Positions 22,643 to 34,389 of a stretch of 64,000 nt of DNA are shown piece by piece (the first letter of the stretch is position 1; every line of letters starts with the position of its first letter). The stretch lies in contig NC_057801.1 in assembly GCF_018294505.1 (NCBI RefSeq), positions 199,396,538-199,460,537 of the forward strand. The letters are read 5' to 3'. This DNA is from Triticum aestivum. Taxonomy: Eukaryota > Streptophyta > Magnoliopsida > Poales > Poaceae. The translations under genes and the position numbers were made by a program. Below the pieces are notes generated by a model, which ran no database searches, was not told the origin of the DNA, and was given only the letters and a program-made list of their open reading frames with translations.

Positions 22643-23842
22643 TCACATAAGCCATGATAACAATTTAATAGAAATAACAGGCACGCCTATCACAGGTCTA
22701 TGTTTATCTCTATCACAGGGTTTAGCAATTCTAGCAGTTTCACCAGAGAATTGAATGACATGCCCATCAATATTATCAGACAAGAGATCTTTAACAATAG
22801 CAATATTAGGTTCTACTTTGACTTGCTCAGGCGGTGTATAAGTTCTAGTATTGCTTTTACGAACAATAGTTGAAGCTTTAGCATGATCCTTTACTCTAAC
22901 AGGGAAAGGTGGTTTCTCAACATAAGAGGTGGGAACAATAGGATCATTATAAGTGATAGTCTCTTCTTCAACTTTAATAGGTGCAGCTACTTTTACTTCT
23001 ATGGGAGGATGATATTTAAACCACTTCTCCTTGGGGAGATCAACATAAGTAGCAAAAGATTCACAGAAAGAAGCTACTATCTCAGAGTCAAGTCCATATT
23101 TAGTCCTAAACTTACGGAAAATATCGGTATCCATAAAAGATTTAACACAATCAAACTTAGGTATCATACCTGACTCCTTACCTTCGTCGAGGTCCCAATA
23201 TTTAGAGTTGCGTTTAATTCTATCCTATAAATTCCATCTGAATTCAATAGTCTTCATCATAAAGGAGCCAGAACAGGAAGTATCGAGCATGGTTTGATTA
23301 TTATGAGAAAGCCGAGCATAAAAACTTTGCATAATTATTTCTCTTGGAAGCTCATGATTGGGGCATGAATATAACATTGATTTAAGCCTCCCCCAAGCTT
23401 GAGAGATGCTTTCTCCTTCGCAAGGCCAAAAATTATATATATAATTGCGATCACGATGAACAAGATGCATAGGGTAATACTTTTGATGAAATTCCAATAT
23501 CACTCTTTTATAGTTCCATGATCTCGTATCATCACATAGCCTATGCCATGTCAATGCGTCTCCCTCCAAAGATAAAGGGAAAGCCTTCTTCTTAACAACA
23601 TCATCGGGTATACCTGCAAGCTTAAATAATCCACAAATATCATCCACATTGCGTAGATGCTCGTCGGGATGCTTTGTCCCATCTCCTGTAAAAGTATTAG
23701 CCAACAGTTTTTCCATAATACCCGAAGGAAATTCAAAAGGAGTTTCATTTTCAATAGGTTCAGTATGTTGACGAGCAACTCTTTGCTCTACTGGACGGGG
23801 TGAAGATACCCCGAACAAGCCCCTCAGAGATTCACTTTCCAT
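22643..23842 (-). pseudogene. S2 gag
   Basis: Starts at ATG 23842 (MESESLRGLFGVSS), about 80 bases inside the primer site. The 205-residue N-terminal block has the retrotransposon gag core (FPLSLEGDALTWH, FHQKYYPMHL, ESISQAWGRLKSM) and ends in TAG at 23225-23227. The frame continues to 22643 with MIPKFDCVKSFMDTD and a Lys/Pro-rich linker to protease, ending in the frameshift. No zinc knuckle is seen. The S1 gag at 56494 is the same family. Confidence 0.8.
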
Positions 23843-23920
23843 AGTAACAAGTGACAGAAAATTTCAGCACACTATATAAATTTTTCCTTACCAAATTCCA
23901 CTTACCAAAGGCGCTACACT

Positions 23921-23937
23921 CCCCGGCAACGGCGCCA
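23921..23937 (-). promoter_or_regulatory. S2 primer binding site, tRNA-Asp
   Basis: Minus-strand TGGCGCCGTTGCCGGGG is a perfect 17-base complement of the 3' end of plant tRNA-Asp and lies 11 bases from the 5' LTR. Confidence 0.85.
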
Positions 23938-23948
23938 GAAAAGAGTCT

Positions 23949-24783
23949 TGATGACCCATCTATCGTAGTCCTTTCGATAAGTAAGAGTGTCGAACCCAAC
24001 GAGGAGCAAAAGGAAATGATAAGCGGTTTTCAGCAAGGTATTCTCTGCAAGTACTGAAATAAGTGGTAACAGATAGTTTTGTGATAGGATAAATTGTAAC
24101 GAGCAACAAGTAACAAAAGTAAATAAAGTGCAGCAAGGTGGCCCAATCCTTTTTGTAGCAAAGGACAAGCCTGGACAAACTCTTATAATAGGAAAAGCGC
24201 TCCCGAGGACACATGGGAATATCATCAAGCTAGTTTTCATCACGCTCATATGATTCGCGTTCAGTACTTTGATAATTTGATATGTGGGTGGACCGGTGCT
24301 TGGGTGCTGTTCTTACTTGAACAAGCATCCCACTTATGATTAACCTCTATTGCAAGCATCCGCAACTACAACGAAAGTATTAAGGTAAACCTAACCATAG
24401 CATGAAACATATGGATCCAAATCAGCCCCTTACGAAGCAACGCATAAACTAGGGTTTAAGCTTCTGTCACTCTAGCAACCCATCATCTACTTATTACTTC
24501 CCAATGCCTTCCTCTAGGCCCAAATAATGGTGAAGTGTTATGTAGTCGACGTTCACATAACACCACTAGAGGTTAGACAACATACATCTCATCAAAATAT
24601 CAAACGAATACCAAATTCACATGACTACTAATAGCAAGACTTCTCCCTTGTCCTCAGGAACAAACGTAACTACTCACAAAGCATATTCGTGTTCATAATC
24701 AGAGGAGTAATAATATGCATAAAGGATCTGAACATGTGATCTTCCACCAAGTAAACCAACTAGCATCAACTACAAGGAGTAAT
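23949..24783 (-). repeat. S2 5' LTR, first part
   Basis: Matches the start of 15611-17132 but lacks about 16 bases just after TGATGACCC. Interrupted at 24783 by W2; GTAAT (24779-24783) is the target duplication and recurs at 40606-40610. Confidence 0.9.
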
Positions 24784-26205
24784 TGATAACCCACAAGTAT
24801 AGGGGATCGCAACAGTTTTTGAGGGTAGAGTATTCAACCCAAATTTATTGATTCGACACAAGGGGAGCCAAAGAATATTCTCAAGTATTAGCAGCTGAGT
24901 TGTCAATTCAACCACACCTGGAAACTTAGTATCTGCGGCAAAGTGTTTAGTAGCAGAGTAATATGATAGTGGTGGTAACGGTAACAAAAGTAAAGACAGC
25001 AAAAGTAATGTTTTTGGTATTTTGTAGTGATTGTAACAGTAGCAACGGAAAAGTAAATAAGCGTAAACCAGTATATGGAAAACTCGTAGGCACAGGATTA
25101 GAGATGGATAATTATGCCGGATGTGGTTCATCATGTAACAGTCATAACATAGGGTGACACAGAACTAGCTCCAGTTCATCAATGTAATGTAGGCATGTAT
25201 TGCGTATATAGTCATACGTGCTTATGGAAAAGAACTTGCATGACATCTTTTGTCCTACCCTCCCGTGGTAGCGGGGTCCTAATGGAAACTAAGGGATATT
25301 AAGGCCTCCTTTTAATAGAGAACCGGAACAAAGCATTAGCACATAGTGAATACATGAACTCCTCAAACTACGGTCATCACCGGGAGTGGTCCCAATTATT
25401 GTCACTTCGGGGTTGCCGGATCATAACACATAGTAGGTGACTATAGACTTGCAAGATAGGATCTAGAACACACATATATTCATGAAAACATAATAGGTTC
25501 AGATCTGAAATCATGGCACTCGGGCGCTAGTGACAAGCATTAAGCATAGCAAAGTCATAGCAACATCAATCTCAGAACATAGTGGATACTAGGGATCGAA
25601 CCCTAACAAAACTAACTCGATTACATGATAAATCTCATCCAACCCATCACCATCCAGCAAGCCTACGATGCAATTACTCACGCACAGCGGTGAGCATCAT
25701 GAAATTGGTGATGGAGGATGGTTGATGATGACGACGGTGACGAATCCCCCTCTCTGGAGCCCCGAACGGACTCCAGATCAGCCCTCCCGAGAGAGATTAG
25801 GGCTTGGCGGCGGCTCCGTATCGTAAAACGCGATGAAACTTTCTCTCTGATTTTTTTCTCCCTGAAAGCCAATATATGGAGTTGGAGTTGGCGTTGGAGG
25901 GCCACCAGGGGGCCCACGAGGTAGGGGGTGCGCCCAGGGGGGAGGGGCGCGCCCCCCACCCTCATGAACAGGGTGTGGGCCCCCTGGTCTTCATCTTTGG
26001 CGAGGATTTTTTATTATTTATTCTAAGATATTCCGTGGAGTTTCAGGTCATTCCAAGAACTTTTGTTTTCTGCACATAAAACAACACCATGGCAATTCTG
26101 CTGAAAACAGCGTCAATCCGGGTTAGTTCCATTCAAATCATACAAGTTAGAGTCCAAAACAAGGGCAAAAGTGTTTAGAAAAGTATATACGACGGAGACG
26201 TATCA
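24784..26205 (-). repeat. W2 3' LTR (1422 bp)
   Basis: TGATAACCCACAAG to GACGTATCA on the + strand, with a TATA-like AATATATGG at 25871 and the GC palindrome 25905-25987. Confidence 0.9.
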
Positions 26206-26243
26206 ACTCCCCCAAGCTTAAACCCTTGCTTGTCCTCAAGCAA
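26206..26243 (-). promoter_or_regulatory. W2 polypurine tract with AGGA hairpin
   Basis: Element orientation: TTGCTTG (26243-26237), loop AGGA, CAAGCAA (26232-26226), then AAGCTTGGGGGAGT to the LTR at 26205. Confidence 0.75.
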
Positions 26244-28198
26244 TTCAGTTGACAAACCGAAAGAGAAAAAGAAAAACTTTTACAAACTATGTTTGCTCTT
26301 GTTGTTGTAAACATGAAAAGCCAGCATTCAAGTCTCAGCAATTATTACGAATTAACCATACTCACAATGAAACTTAGGTCTCACAATTACTCATATCAAT
26401 AGCATAATCAGCTAGCGAGCCATAATAATAAAACTCGGATGACAACACTTTCTCAAAATAATCATAACATGATATAACAAAATGGTATCTCACTAGCCCT
26501 TTCTGAGACTGCAAAACATAAATGCAGAGCACCTTTAAAGATCAAGGACCGACTAAACATTGTAATTCATGGTAAAAGAGATCCAGTCAAGTCATACCCA
26601 ATATAAACCAATTATAATGAATGCAAATGACAGTGTGCTCTCCAGCGGGTGCTTTTTAATAAGAAGGGTGATGACTCAACATAAAAGTAAATAGATAGGC
26701 CCTTCGTAGAGGGAAGCGGGGATTTGTAGAGGTGCCAGAGCTCGATTTTGAAATAGAGATAAATTATATTTTGAGCGGCATACTTTCATTGTCAACTAAC
26801 AACTAAAAGACGATGATATCTTCCATGCTAAACAGATTATATGCGGTTCCCAAACAGAATGGTAAAGTTTATACTCCCCTTCCTCCACAAGCATCAATCC
26901 ATGGCTTGCTCGAAACAACGAGTGCCTCCAACATACAACGGGTCCCAAGGGGGGTTTTGTTTGCAGTTATTTTGATTTAGTTTGCACAAAGCATGGGACT
27001 GGGCATCCCGAATACCAGCCATTTTCTCGTGAATGATGAGCGGAGTCCACTCCTCTTGAGAATAACCCACCTAACACGGAAGATAAGGGCAGCTCTAGTT
27101 GACATATGAGCTATTCGAGCATGCAAAACAGAATGTTTATTTGAAGGTTTAGAGTTTGGCACATACAAATTTACTTGGAACGGTAGGTAAATACCGCATA
27201 TGGGTAGGTATAGTGGACTCATATGGAATAACTTTGGGGTTTAAGGAGTTTGGATGCACAAGCAGTATTCCCGCTTAGTATAGGTGAAGGCTAGCAAAAG
27301 AATGGGAAGCGACCAACTGAGAGAGCGACAACACTCGTAAACATGCATTAAAATTAATTTACACCGAATATAAGCATGAGTAGGATATAATCCACCATGA
27401 ACATAAATATCATGAAGGCTATGTTGATTTGATTCAACTACATGCGTGAACATGTGCCAAGTCGAGTCACTCAATGCATTTAAAGGAGGATACCACCCCA
27501 TCATACCATATCATAATCATTCTAATAGCAAGTTGGCACGCAAGGTAGACCATTATAACTCATAGCTAATCAAGCATGGCACAAGCAACTATAATCTCTA
27601 AATGTCATTGCAAATATGTTTACTTCATAATAGCTGAATCAAGAACGGTAAATCATCATATTTACAAAAACAAGAGAGGTCGAGTTCATACCAGCTTTTC
27701 TCATCCCAATAAGTCCATCATATATCATCATTATTGCCTTTCACTTGCACGACCGAACAGTGTGTATAATAATAAGAGTGCACGTGCATTGGACTAAGCT
27801 GGAATCTGCAAGCATTCAACTCAAGAGAGAAGACAAGTAATATGGGCTCCAGGTTTAAATAATCAATCATGCATATAAGAGCCACTAAGCATTTTCAATA
27901 TAGTCTTCTCGACCCCCAAAGAAAGGAAAAGAAAATAAAAACTATTTACACGGGAAAGCTCCCAACAAGTAAAAAGAAGAACGGGAAATATTTTTGGGTT
28001 TTCTTTTTAATTTCCACTAGAAGCAAAGAAATAAACTACCTAATTTTTTTGATTTTTCTTAAAGTTTAACAAACACACAAGAAGAAAGCAGGAAAAAGAA
28101 ATTTAAACTAGCATGGATATTACAGTGAAAAAGTATGAGCACCGACATCTAGCAATGAGTGTGTGTGAACATGAATGTAATGTCGGTGGGAAATACGT
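26244..28198 (-). other. W2 3' noncoding region
   Basis: Nearly 2 kb between the accessory ORF and the 3' LTR without a supported gene; closely similar to W1 14066-15610 plus 41274-41680. Confidence 0.7.
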
Positions 28199-28228
28199 AC
28201 TCCCCCAAGCTTAGGCTTTTGGCCTAAG
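28199..28228 (-). promoter_or_regulatory. W2 internal hairpin plus second polypurine tract
   Basis: Element orientation: CTTAGGC (28228-28222), loop CAAAA, GCCTAAG (28216-28210), then CTTGGGGGAGTA. AAGCTTGGGGGAGT here is identical to the terminal polypurine tract, 2 kb away. It starts about 12 bases after the accessory ORF stop. Confidence 0.6.
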
Positions 28229-28239
28229 TTGGTCTATTG

Positions 28240-29259
28240 CTAGGGATGGCCTGGCGGATATCCATAGGTGAAGCTGGGGTCGTAATGTGACGCAGCGGCT
28301 ATCGCCGCCTGAGCTGTAGCGTGGAGTCGAGCAGCCTCCACTCTCCTTTCGTACTCATCTGCCTCCTCTCTGGTAATAATATATCTTCCTCTCACCTGAA
28401 AATCAAAGAAGGTAGGAGCAGGAAGAGCAACACAGACCACATGCCGTTTGTTAAAGATTAGTCGATACTGGTAAGGTGGTCCAGTCCTCTCAATGAACTG
28501 GTGGGAAAACATAGGATCAGGATCTAAATAAGAAGAGGGTAACTCCATATCACCCTCACGAATGTCTACATCAAGAAAATTAGCTAAGCGGGTTGCATAA
28601 ATTACTCCAAAGAAATCTCCATTATGCCTATTCTGATGCAACCTACGAGCTACAATGGCGCCCATATGATAAGATTGGTCTCCTAACACAACACTTCTGA
28701 GAATGTTGAGATCCGGGGCACACATGTGACATGCTTCATCCTTAGCAGTTATACATCTACCAATGAAGAGAGCCAAATAATGTATAGCAGGAAAGTGAAT
28801 GCTCCCTATAGTGGCCTGTGCTATATCTATAGATTCCTCCACAGTTATTCTAGCAAGAAAGTCTCTATATTCAGATTTAGGGGGATCCCTGATACTACCC
28901 CAAGATGGAAGTTTGCATGCAAGAGTGAAATCCTCTAAGTCCATGGTATAAGATTTGTCATAAAGGTCAAACATGACCGAAGGAGAATTACGCGAAGTTG
29001 AAAAATCAAACCTCCCCACAAATGAACTTGTGAGGTCATGATATTGTGGGCATTTATCAGCTTCAAAGTCCTCAAGATCGGCATTACGCAAATATGCGTA
29101 GAATTCTTCTTTAATTCCCACTTGATTCATAAAATTTTCTGAAGGCCATTGACAGGGCCTCACGAGTGCGTATCTTGGTGGTTCCTCGTCAGCATCACGT
29201 ATTGCAAGCCTGGGACCTTGCTTCCTTGAAGGACCACCTTGGAACATCCTCCTAAGCAT
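28240..29259 (-). CDS. W2 accessory protein, ATHILA ORF-1-like, intact (339 aa)
   Basis: Uninterrupted frame from ATG 29259 (MLRRMFQGGPSRKQGPR) to 28240. The middle resembles the ATHILA ORF-1 family of plant Gypsy elements (tentative, from memory): YHDLTSSFVGRFDF, FDLYDKSYTMDLEDFTLACK, TIGSIHFPAIHYLALFIGR, CAPDLNILRSVV. The C terminus has an acidic/basic helix (ITREEADEYERRVEAARLH) and a Tyr/Pro-rich end. No signal peptide or membrane span, so it is not an envelope protein in the retroviral sense although it occupies that position. Function unknown. It stays open while the gag-protease upstream is broken. A homologue with the same length is in W1. Confidence 0.75.
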   Translation of the reverse strand: MLRRMFQGGPSRKQGPRLAIRDADEEPPRYALVRPCQWPSENFMNQVGIKEEFYAYLRNADLEDFEADKCPQYHDLTSSFVGRFDFSTSRNSPSVMFDLYDKSYTMDLEDFTLACKLPSWGSIRDPPKSEYRDFLARITVEESIDIAQATIGSIHFPAIHYLALFIGRCITAKDEACHMCAPDLNILRSVVLGDQSYHMGAIVARRLHQNRHNGDFFGVIYATRLANFLDVDIREGDMELPSSYLDPDPMFSHQFIERTGPPYQYRLIFNKRHVVCVALPAPTFFDFQVRGRYIITREEADEYERRVEAARLHATAQAAIAAASHYDPSFTYGYPPGHP

Positions 29260-30047
29260 ATTGTTTCCTCTGAAAAATTTCTGAAATTTTTAGTAACTTC
29301 AAATAAAAGTGAACCAACTTCAATAAAATTGATAGCAACAACTCCCACAAGTGCCTAGGGCCTATATCAAGCATTAGAACTACTTGGAACCATATAAATT
29401 TGACATGCAAGCTCAAGAACAGGGTCACCTATGCAGCACAAATTTGCAATGAATAAAGCACTAGAACAAAAACTAATTGGACCAATGGAGGAGTCACATA
29501 CCAAGGAACAATCTCCCCAAGCAGTTTTGCGAGAGGTGCTTTGAGCAAGGAGATCGAAAATCACAGCAACGGGGGCTGGAACTCGTGCTTGAGTTGGTTT
29601 TTCGTGTTTGTGTGAGACACAGGAAGAAGATGGGTGCAGGAATAAGTGGAGGAGGGCCACCGTGGAACCACGAGGCAAGGGGCGCGCCCAGGGGGTAGGG
29701 CGCGCCCTCCACCCTCGTGGCCAGGTGGTAGCTCCCCCCGTGGTAATTTTTGCACAGTAAATTCTCAAATATTCCCAAAAAAATCATATTAAATTGGCAT
29801 GGCATTCTGAGGACTTTTATTTTCGGGATATTTTTATATTGCATGGATAAGTCAGGAAACAGACAGAAAAATACTATTTTACTTTATTTCTACTAAATAA
29901 CAGAAAATATAAAGAGGGTACACAAAGTTGTGCTTCTAGTTTCATCCATCTTGTGATCATCAAAATGAACCCACTAACAAGGTTGATCAAGTCTTGTTAA
30001 CAAACTCATTCCGAATAATCCCGAAACCGGAGAAATTTCGAATGACA
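29260..30047 (-). other. W2 leader between protease and accessory ORF
   Basis: About 790 bases without a gene. In element orientation it begins after the protease stop, carries a GC palindrome, and then a 400-base leader to the ORF. It is conserved with W1 42742-43525. Confidence 0.6.
29652..29735. repeat. GC-rich palindrome upstream of W2 accessory ORF
   Basis: CCACGAGGCAAGGGGCGCGCCC and GGGCGCGCCCTCCACCCTCGTGG arms (given here in parts) pair almost completely. Composition and arm sequences match the LTR palindromes at 25905-25987 and 34104-34186. Confidence 0.7.
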
Positions 30048-32904
30048 CTAAGTTACCTCAACGGGGATATGAAAATCCCCAACAATAAGAATATCATACT
30101 TTTTCTTGATAGTAGGGAGAGGAAATTCAAAACCTCCAAATATAATCGATGGAACTTTTCCAATAGAGTTGATACTATAAACTTGAGGTTGTTTCCTTGG
30201 AAAGTGCACCGTGTGCTCATTGCCATTAACATGAAAAGTGACATTGCCTTTGTTGCAATCAATGACAGCCCCTGCAGTATTAAGGAAAGGTCTTCTAAGA
30301 ATAATAGACGTACTATCATCCTCGGGAATATCAAGAATAACAAAGTCCGTTAAAATAGTAACGTTTGCAACCACAACAGGCACATCCTCACAAATACCAA
30401 CAGGTATAGCAGTTGATTTATCAGCCATTTGCAAAGATATTTCAGTAGGTGTCAACTTATTCAAGTCAAGTCTACGATATAAAGAGAGAGGCATGACACT
30501 AACCCCGGCTCCAAGATCACATAAAGCAGTTTTAACATAATTTCTTTTAATGGAGCATGGTATAGTAGGCACTCCGGGATCTCCAAGTTTCTTTGGTATT
30601 CCACCCTTAAAGGTGTAATTACCAAGCATGGTGGAAATTTCAGCTTCAGGTATCTTTCTTTTATTAGTAATAATATCCTTCATATACTTAGCATAAGGAT
30701 TTGTTTTGAGCACATCAGTTAATCGCATATGCAAAAAGATGGGTCTAATCATTTCAGCAAAGCGCTCAAAATCCTCATCATCCTTTTTCTTGGATGGTTT
30801 GGGAGGAAAAGGCATGGGTTTCTGAACCCATGGTTCTCTTTCTTTACCATGTTTCCTAGCAACAAAGTCTCTTTTATCATAACGTTGATTCTTTGATTGT
30901 GGGTTATCATGATCAACAACAGGTTCAACTTCTACTTCATTATCATTACTAGGTTGAGCATCAACATGAACATTATCATTAACATTATCACTAGGTTCAC
31001 GTTCATCACCTGATTGTGTTTCAGCATCAGACATAGAGATATCATTTGGATTATCAGGTGGTTCAGCAATAGGTTCACTAGAAGTTTGCACAGTCCTATC
31101 ATTTTTCTTTTTCTTCCTCTTAGAAGAACTAGGCAGATCAATATTATTTCTCTGAGAATCTTGCTCGATTCTCTTAGGGTGGCCTTCAGGATACAAAGGT
31201 TCCCGAGTCATTCTACCAGTTCTAGTAGCCACTCTAACAGCATAATCATTTTTCTTACTATTCATTTCATCGAGCACTTCTTTCTGAGCTTTAAGTACTT
31301 GTTCTACTTGAGTCGTAACCATAGAAGCATGTTTGCTAACAAGTTTAAGTTCACCTCTAATATCAGCCATATAATCACTCAAGCGTTTAATCATAAAGGT
31401 ATTATGTTTTAATTGTCTACCAAATTAAGCATTAAAGTCATCTTGCTTAAACATAAAGTCATCAAACTCATCAAAGCACTGACTAGCAATTTTAGTAGGA
31501 GGAACTTCAGCTTTATCATATCTATAGAGAGAATTTACCTTTACTACCTGTGTCGGGATATCGGGAGGTTCTTCAGTAAATAAGTAATTGAGATCATATA
31601 CTTCTTCAACATGCGGTAAATTAAGACCATGTATTTCTTCAATAGGAGGTAAATTCTTAACATCTTCAGCTTTAATACCTTTTTCTTTCATAGATTTCTT
31701 TGCCTCTTGCATATCTTCGGGACTGAGAAATAGAACACCTCTCTTCTTCGGAGTTGGTTTAGGAATAGGCTCAGTAATAGGCTCAGGAGCTGGCTCAGGA
31801 GTTGGCTCGGGAGGTGCCCAATTATTTTCATTAGCCAACATATTATTCAATAGAAGTTCAGCATCATCCGGTGTTCTTTCCCTGAAAAGAGAACCAGCAC
31901 AACTATCCAGGTAATCTCTGGAAGCATCAGTTAGTCCATTATAAAAGATATCAAATATTTCAGGTTTCTTAAGAGGATGATCAGGCAAAGCATTAAGTAA
32001 CTTGAGAAGCCTCCCCCAAGCTTGTGGGAGAATCTCTTCTTCAATTTGCACAAAATTGTATATTTCCCTCAAAGCAGCTTGTTTCTTATGAGCAGGGAAA
32101 TATTTAGCAGAGAAGTAATAAATCATATCCTGGGGACTTTGCACACAACCAGGATCAAGAGAATTAAACCATTTCTTAGCATCATCCTTTAATGAGAATT
32201 AAACCATTTCTTAGCATCATCCTTTAATGAGAAGGAAATATTTTAAGTAAATAAAGGTGGCGCGATCTCAGATTATTAGTAAACAGGGCAGCTATATCAT
32301 CTAACTTACGAAGATGTGCCACAACAGTTTCAGATTCATAGCCATAAAAAGGATCAGATTCAATCAAAGTAATTATATCTGGATCGACAGAAATATCATA
32401 ATAATCATAATCAGAGACACAGATAGGTGAAGTAGCAAAAGCATGACCGGGTCTTATCCTTCCTCTAAAAGATTCTTTACTCCACTTAATTAGCAACATC
32501 TTACGTTCAAGACTATCCTGGCAAGCAACAACAACTTCAAAAGATTCAGCACTAAAAAGATAACCCTCAGGAATAGCAGGCATAGGTTCATCATCACTAA
32601 CATCATCGTGTTCAGGTTCAATAATTTCTCTTTCTCTAGACCTAGCAATTTGCTCATCAAGAAATTCACCGAGTGGCACAGTAGTATCAAGCATAGAAGT
32701 AGTTTCATCATAAGTATCATGCATAGCAGAAGTGACATCATCAATAACATGCGACATATCAGAATCAATAGCAGTAGTAGGTTTAGGTGTCGCAAACTTA
32801 CTCATAACAGAAGGAGAATCTAGTGCAAGGCTAGATGGCAATCACATACCTCCCCTCGTAGTTGAGGGCAAAATAGTAGTTCGATCATCTTTCAAATTCT
32901 TCAT
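30048..32904 (-). pseudogene. W2 gag-protease
   Basis: Gag begins at ATG 32904 (MKNLKDD). Breaks: a TGA at 32842-32844, a 35-bp tandem duplication at 32161-32230 that shifts the frame, and TAA at 31425-31427. The gag core (SAKYFPAHKKQAALREIYNF) is followed by a Pro/Glu-rich repeat linker, basic KRKKKKND, and a retropepsin with CDLGAGVSVMP (active Asp in DLG) and a FLNTAGAVIDC second half. The frame stops at 30048 right after the protease (GDFHIPVEVT). No RT, RNase H or integrase follows. Gag packages RNA and protease matures the particle in a working element. Confidence 0.8.
32161..32230. repeat. 35-bp exact tandem duplication in W2 gag
   Basis: 32161-32195 is repeated without change at 32196-32230. 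W1 has a single copy. Since 35 is not a multiple of three, it breaks the gag frame. The lack of differences implies it is recent. Confidence 0.9.
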
Positions 32905-32954
32905 AGTGTCCAGCAGATATAAATCCCAAGTGACTCAAGGAATAGAGCTATGCT

Positions 32955-32971
32955 CCCCAGCAACGGTGCCA
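32955..32971 (-). promoter_or_regulatory. W2 primer binding site, tRNA-Asp
   Basis: TGGCACCGTTGCTGGGG differs from the S2 site at two positions, both transitions at CpG. Confidence 0.8.
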
Positions 32972-32982
32972 GAAAAAGGTCT

Positions 32983-34389
32983 TGGTAACCCACAAGTATA
33001 GGGAATCGCAACAGTTTCGAGGGTAGAGTATTCAACCCAAATTTATTGATTCGACACAAGGGGAGCCAAAGAATATTCTCAAGTATTAGCAGCTGAGTTG
33101 TCAATTCAACCACACCTGGAAACTTAGTATCTGCAGCAAAGTGTTTAGTAGCAAAGTAATATGATAGTGGTGGTAACGGTAACAAAAGTAAAGACAGCAA
33201 AAGTAATGTTTTGGGTATTTTGTAGTGATTGTAACAGTAGCAACGGAAAAGTAAATAAGCGTAAACTAGTATATGGAAAACTCGTAGGCACCGGATTAGC
33301 GATGGATAATTATGCCGGATGTGGTTCATCATGTAACAGTCATAACATAGGGTGACACAGAACTAGCTTCAGTTCATCAATGTAATGTAGGCATGTATTG
33401 CGTATATAGTCATACGTGCTTCTGGAAAAGAACTTGCATGGCATCTTTTGTCCTACCCTCCCGTGGCAGCGGGGTCCTAATGGAAACTAAGGGATATTAA
33501 GGCCTCCTTGTAATAGAGAACCGGAACAAAGCATTAGCACATAGTGAATACATGAACTCCTCAAACTACGGTCATCATCGGGAGTGGTCCCGATTATTGT
33601 CACTTCGGGGTTGCCGGATCATAACACATAGTAGGTGACTATAGACTTGCAAGATAGGATCTAGAACACACATATATTCATGAAAACATAATAGGTTCAG
33701 ATCTGAAATCATGGCACTCGGGCGCTAGTGACAAGCATTAAGCATAGCAAAGTCATAGCAACATCAATCTCAGAACATAGTGGATACTAGGGATCGAACC
33801 CTAACAAAACTAACTCGATTACATGATAAATCTCATCCAACCCATCACCGTCTAGCAAGCCTACGATGCAATTACTCACGCACGGCGGTGAGCATCATGA
33901 AATTGGTGATGGAGGATGGTTGATGATGACGACGGTGACGAATCCCCCTCTCTGGAGCCCCGAACGGACTCCAGATCAGCCCTCCCGAGAGAGATTAGGG
34001 CTTGGCGGCGGCTCCGTATCGTAAAACGCGATGAAACTTTCTCTTTGATTTTTTCTCTCCCCGAAAGCCAATATATGGAGTTGGAGTTGGCGTCGGAGGG
34101 CCACCAGGGGGCCCACGAGGTAGGGGGGCGCGCCCAGGGGGAGGGGCGCGCCCCCCACCCTCGTGAACAGGGTGTGGCCCCCCTGGTCTTCATCTTTGAC
34201 AAGGATTTTTTATTATTTATTCTAAGATATTCTGTGGAGTTTCAGGTCATGCCGAGAACTTTTGTTTTCTGCACATAAAACAACACCATGGCAATTCTAC
34301 TGAAAACAGCGTTAGTCCGGGTTAGTTCCATTCAAATCATACAAGTTAGAGTCCAAAACAAGGGCAAAAGTTTTTGGAAAAGTGGATAC
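32983..34389 (-). repeat. W2 5' LTR, main part
   Basis: Starts TGGTAACCC (mutated TGATAACCC). The last 15 bases (AACGGAGAGGTATCA, 40591-40605) lie beyond C1, which duplicated GATAC (34385-34389 and 40586-40590). GC palindrome at 34104-34186. Confidence 0.9.

Noticed and set aside
19117..23842. Programmed amber readthrough in S2 (all three in-frame stops are TAG)
   Set aside because: W1 also has TAG stops but W2 has TAA and TGA, the contexts share no readthrough motif, and chance or CHG-methylation bias explains it.
28240..29259. Calling the accessory ORF an envelope gene
   Set aside because: No signal peptide, membrane span or furin-like site; only the position is env-like.
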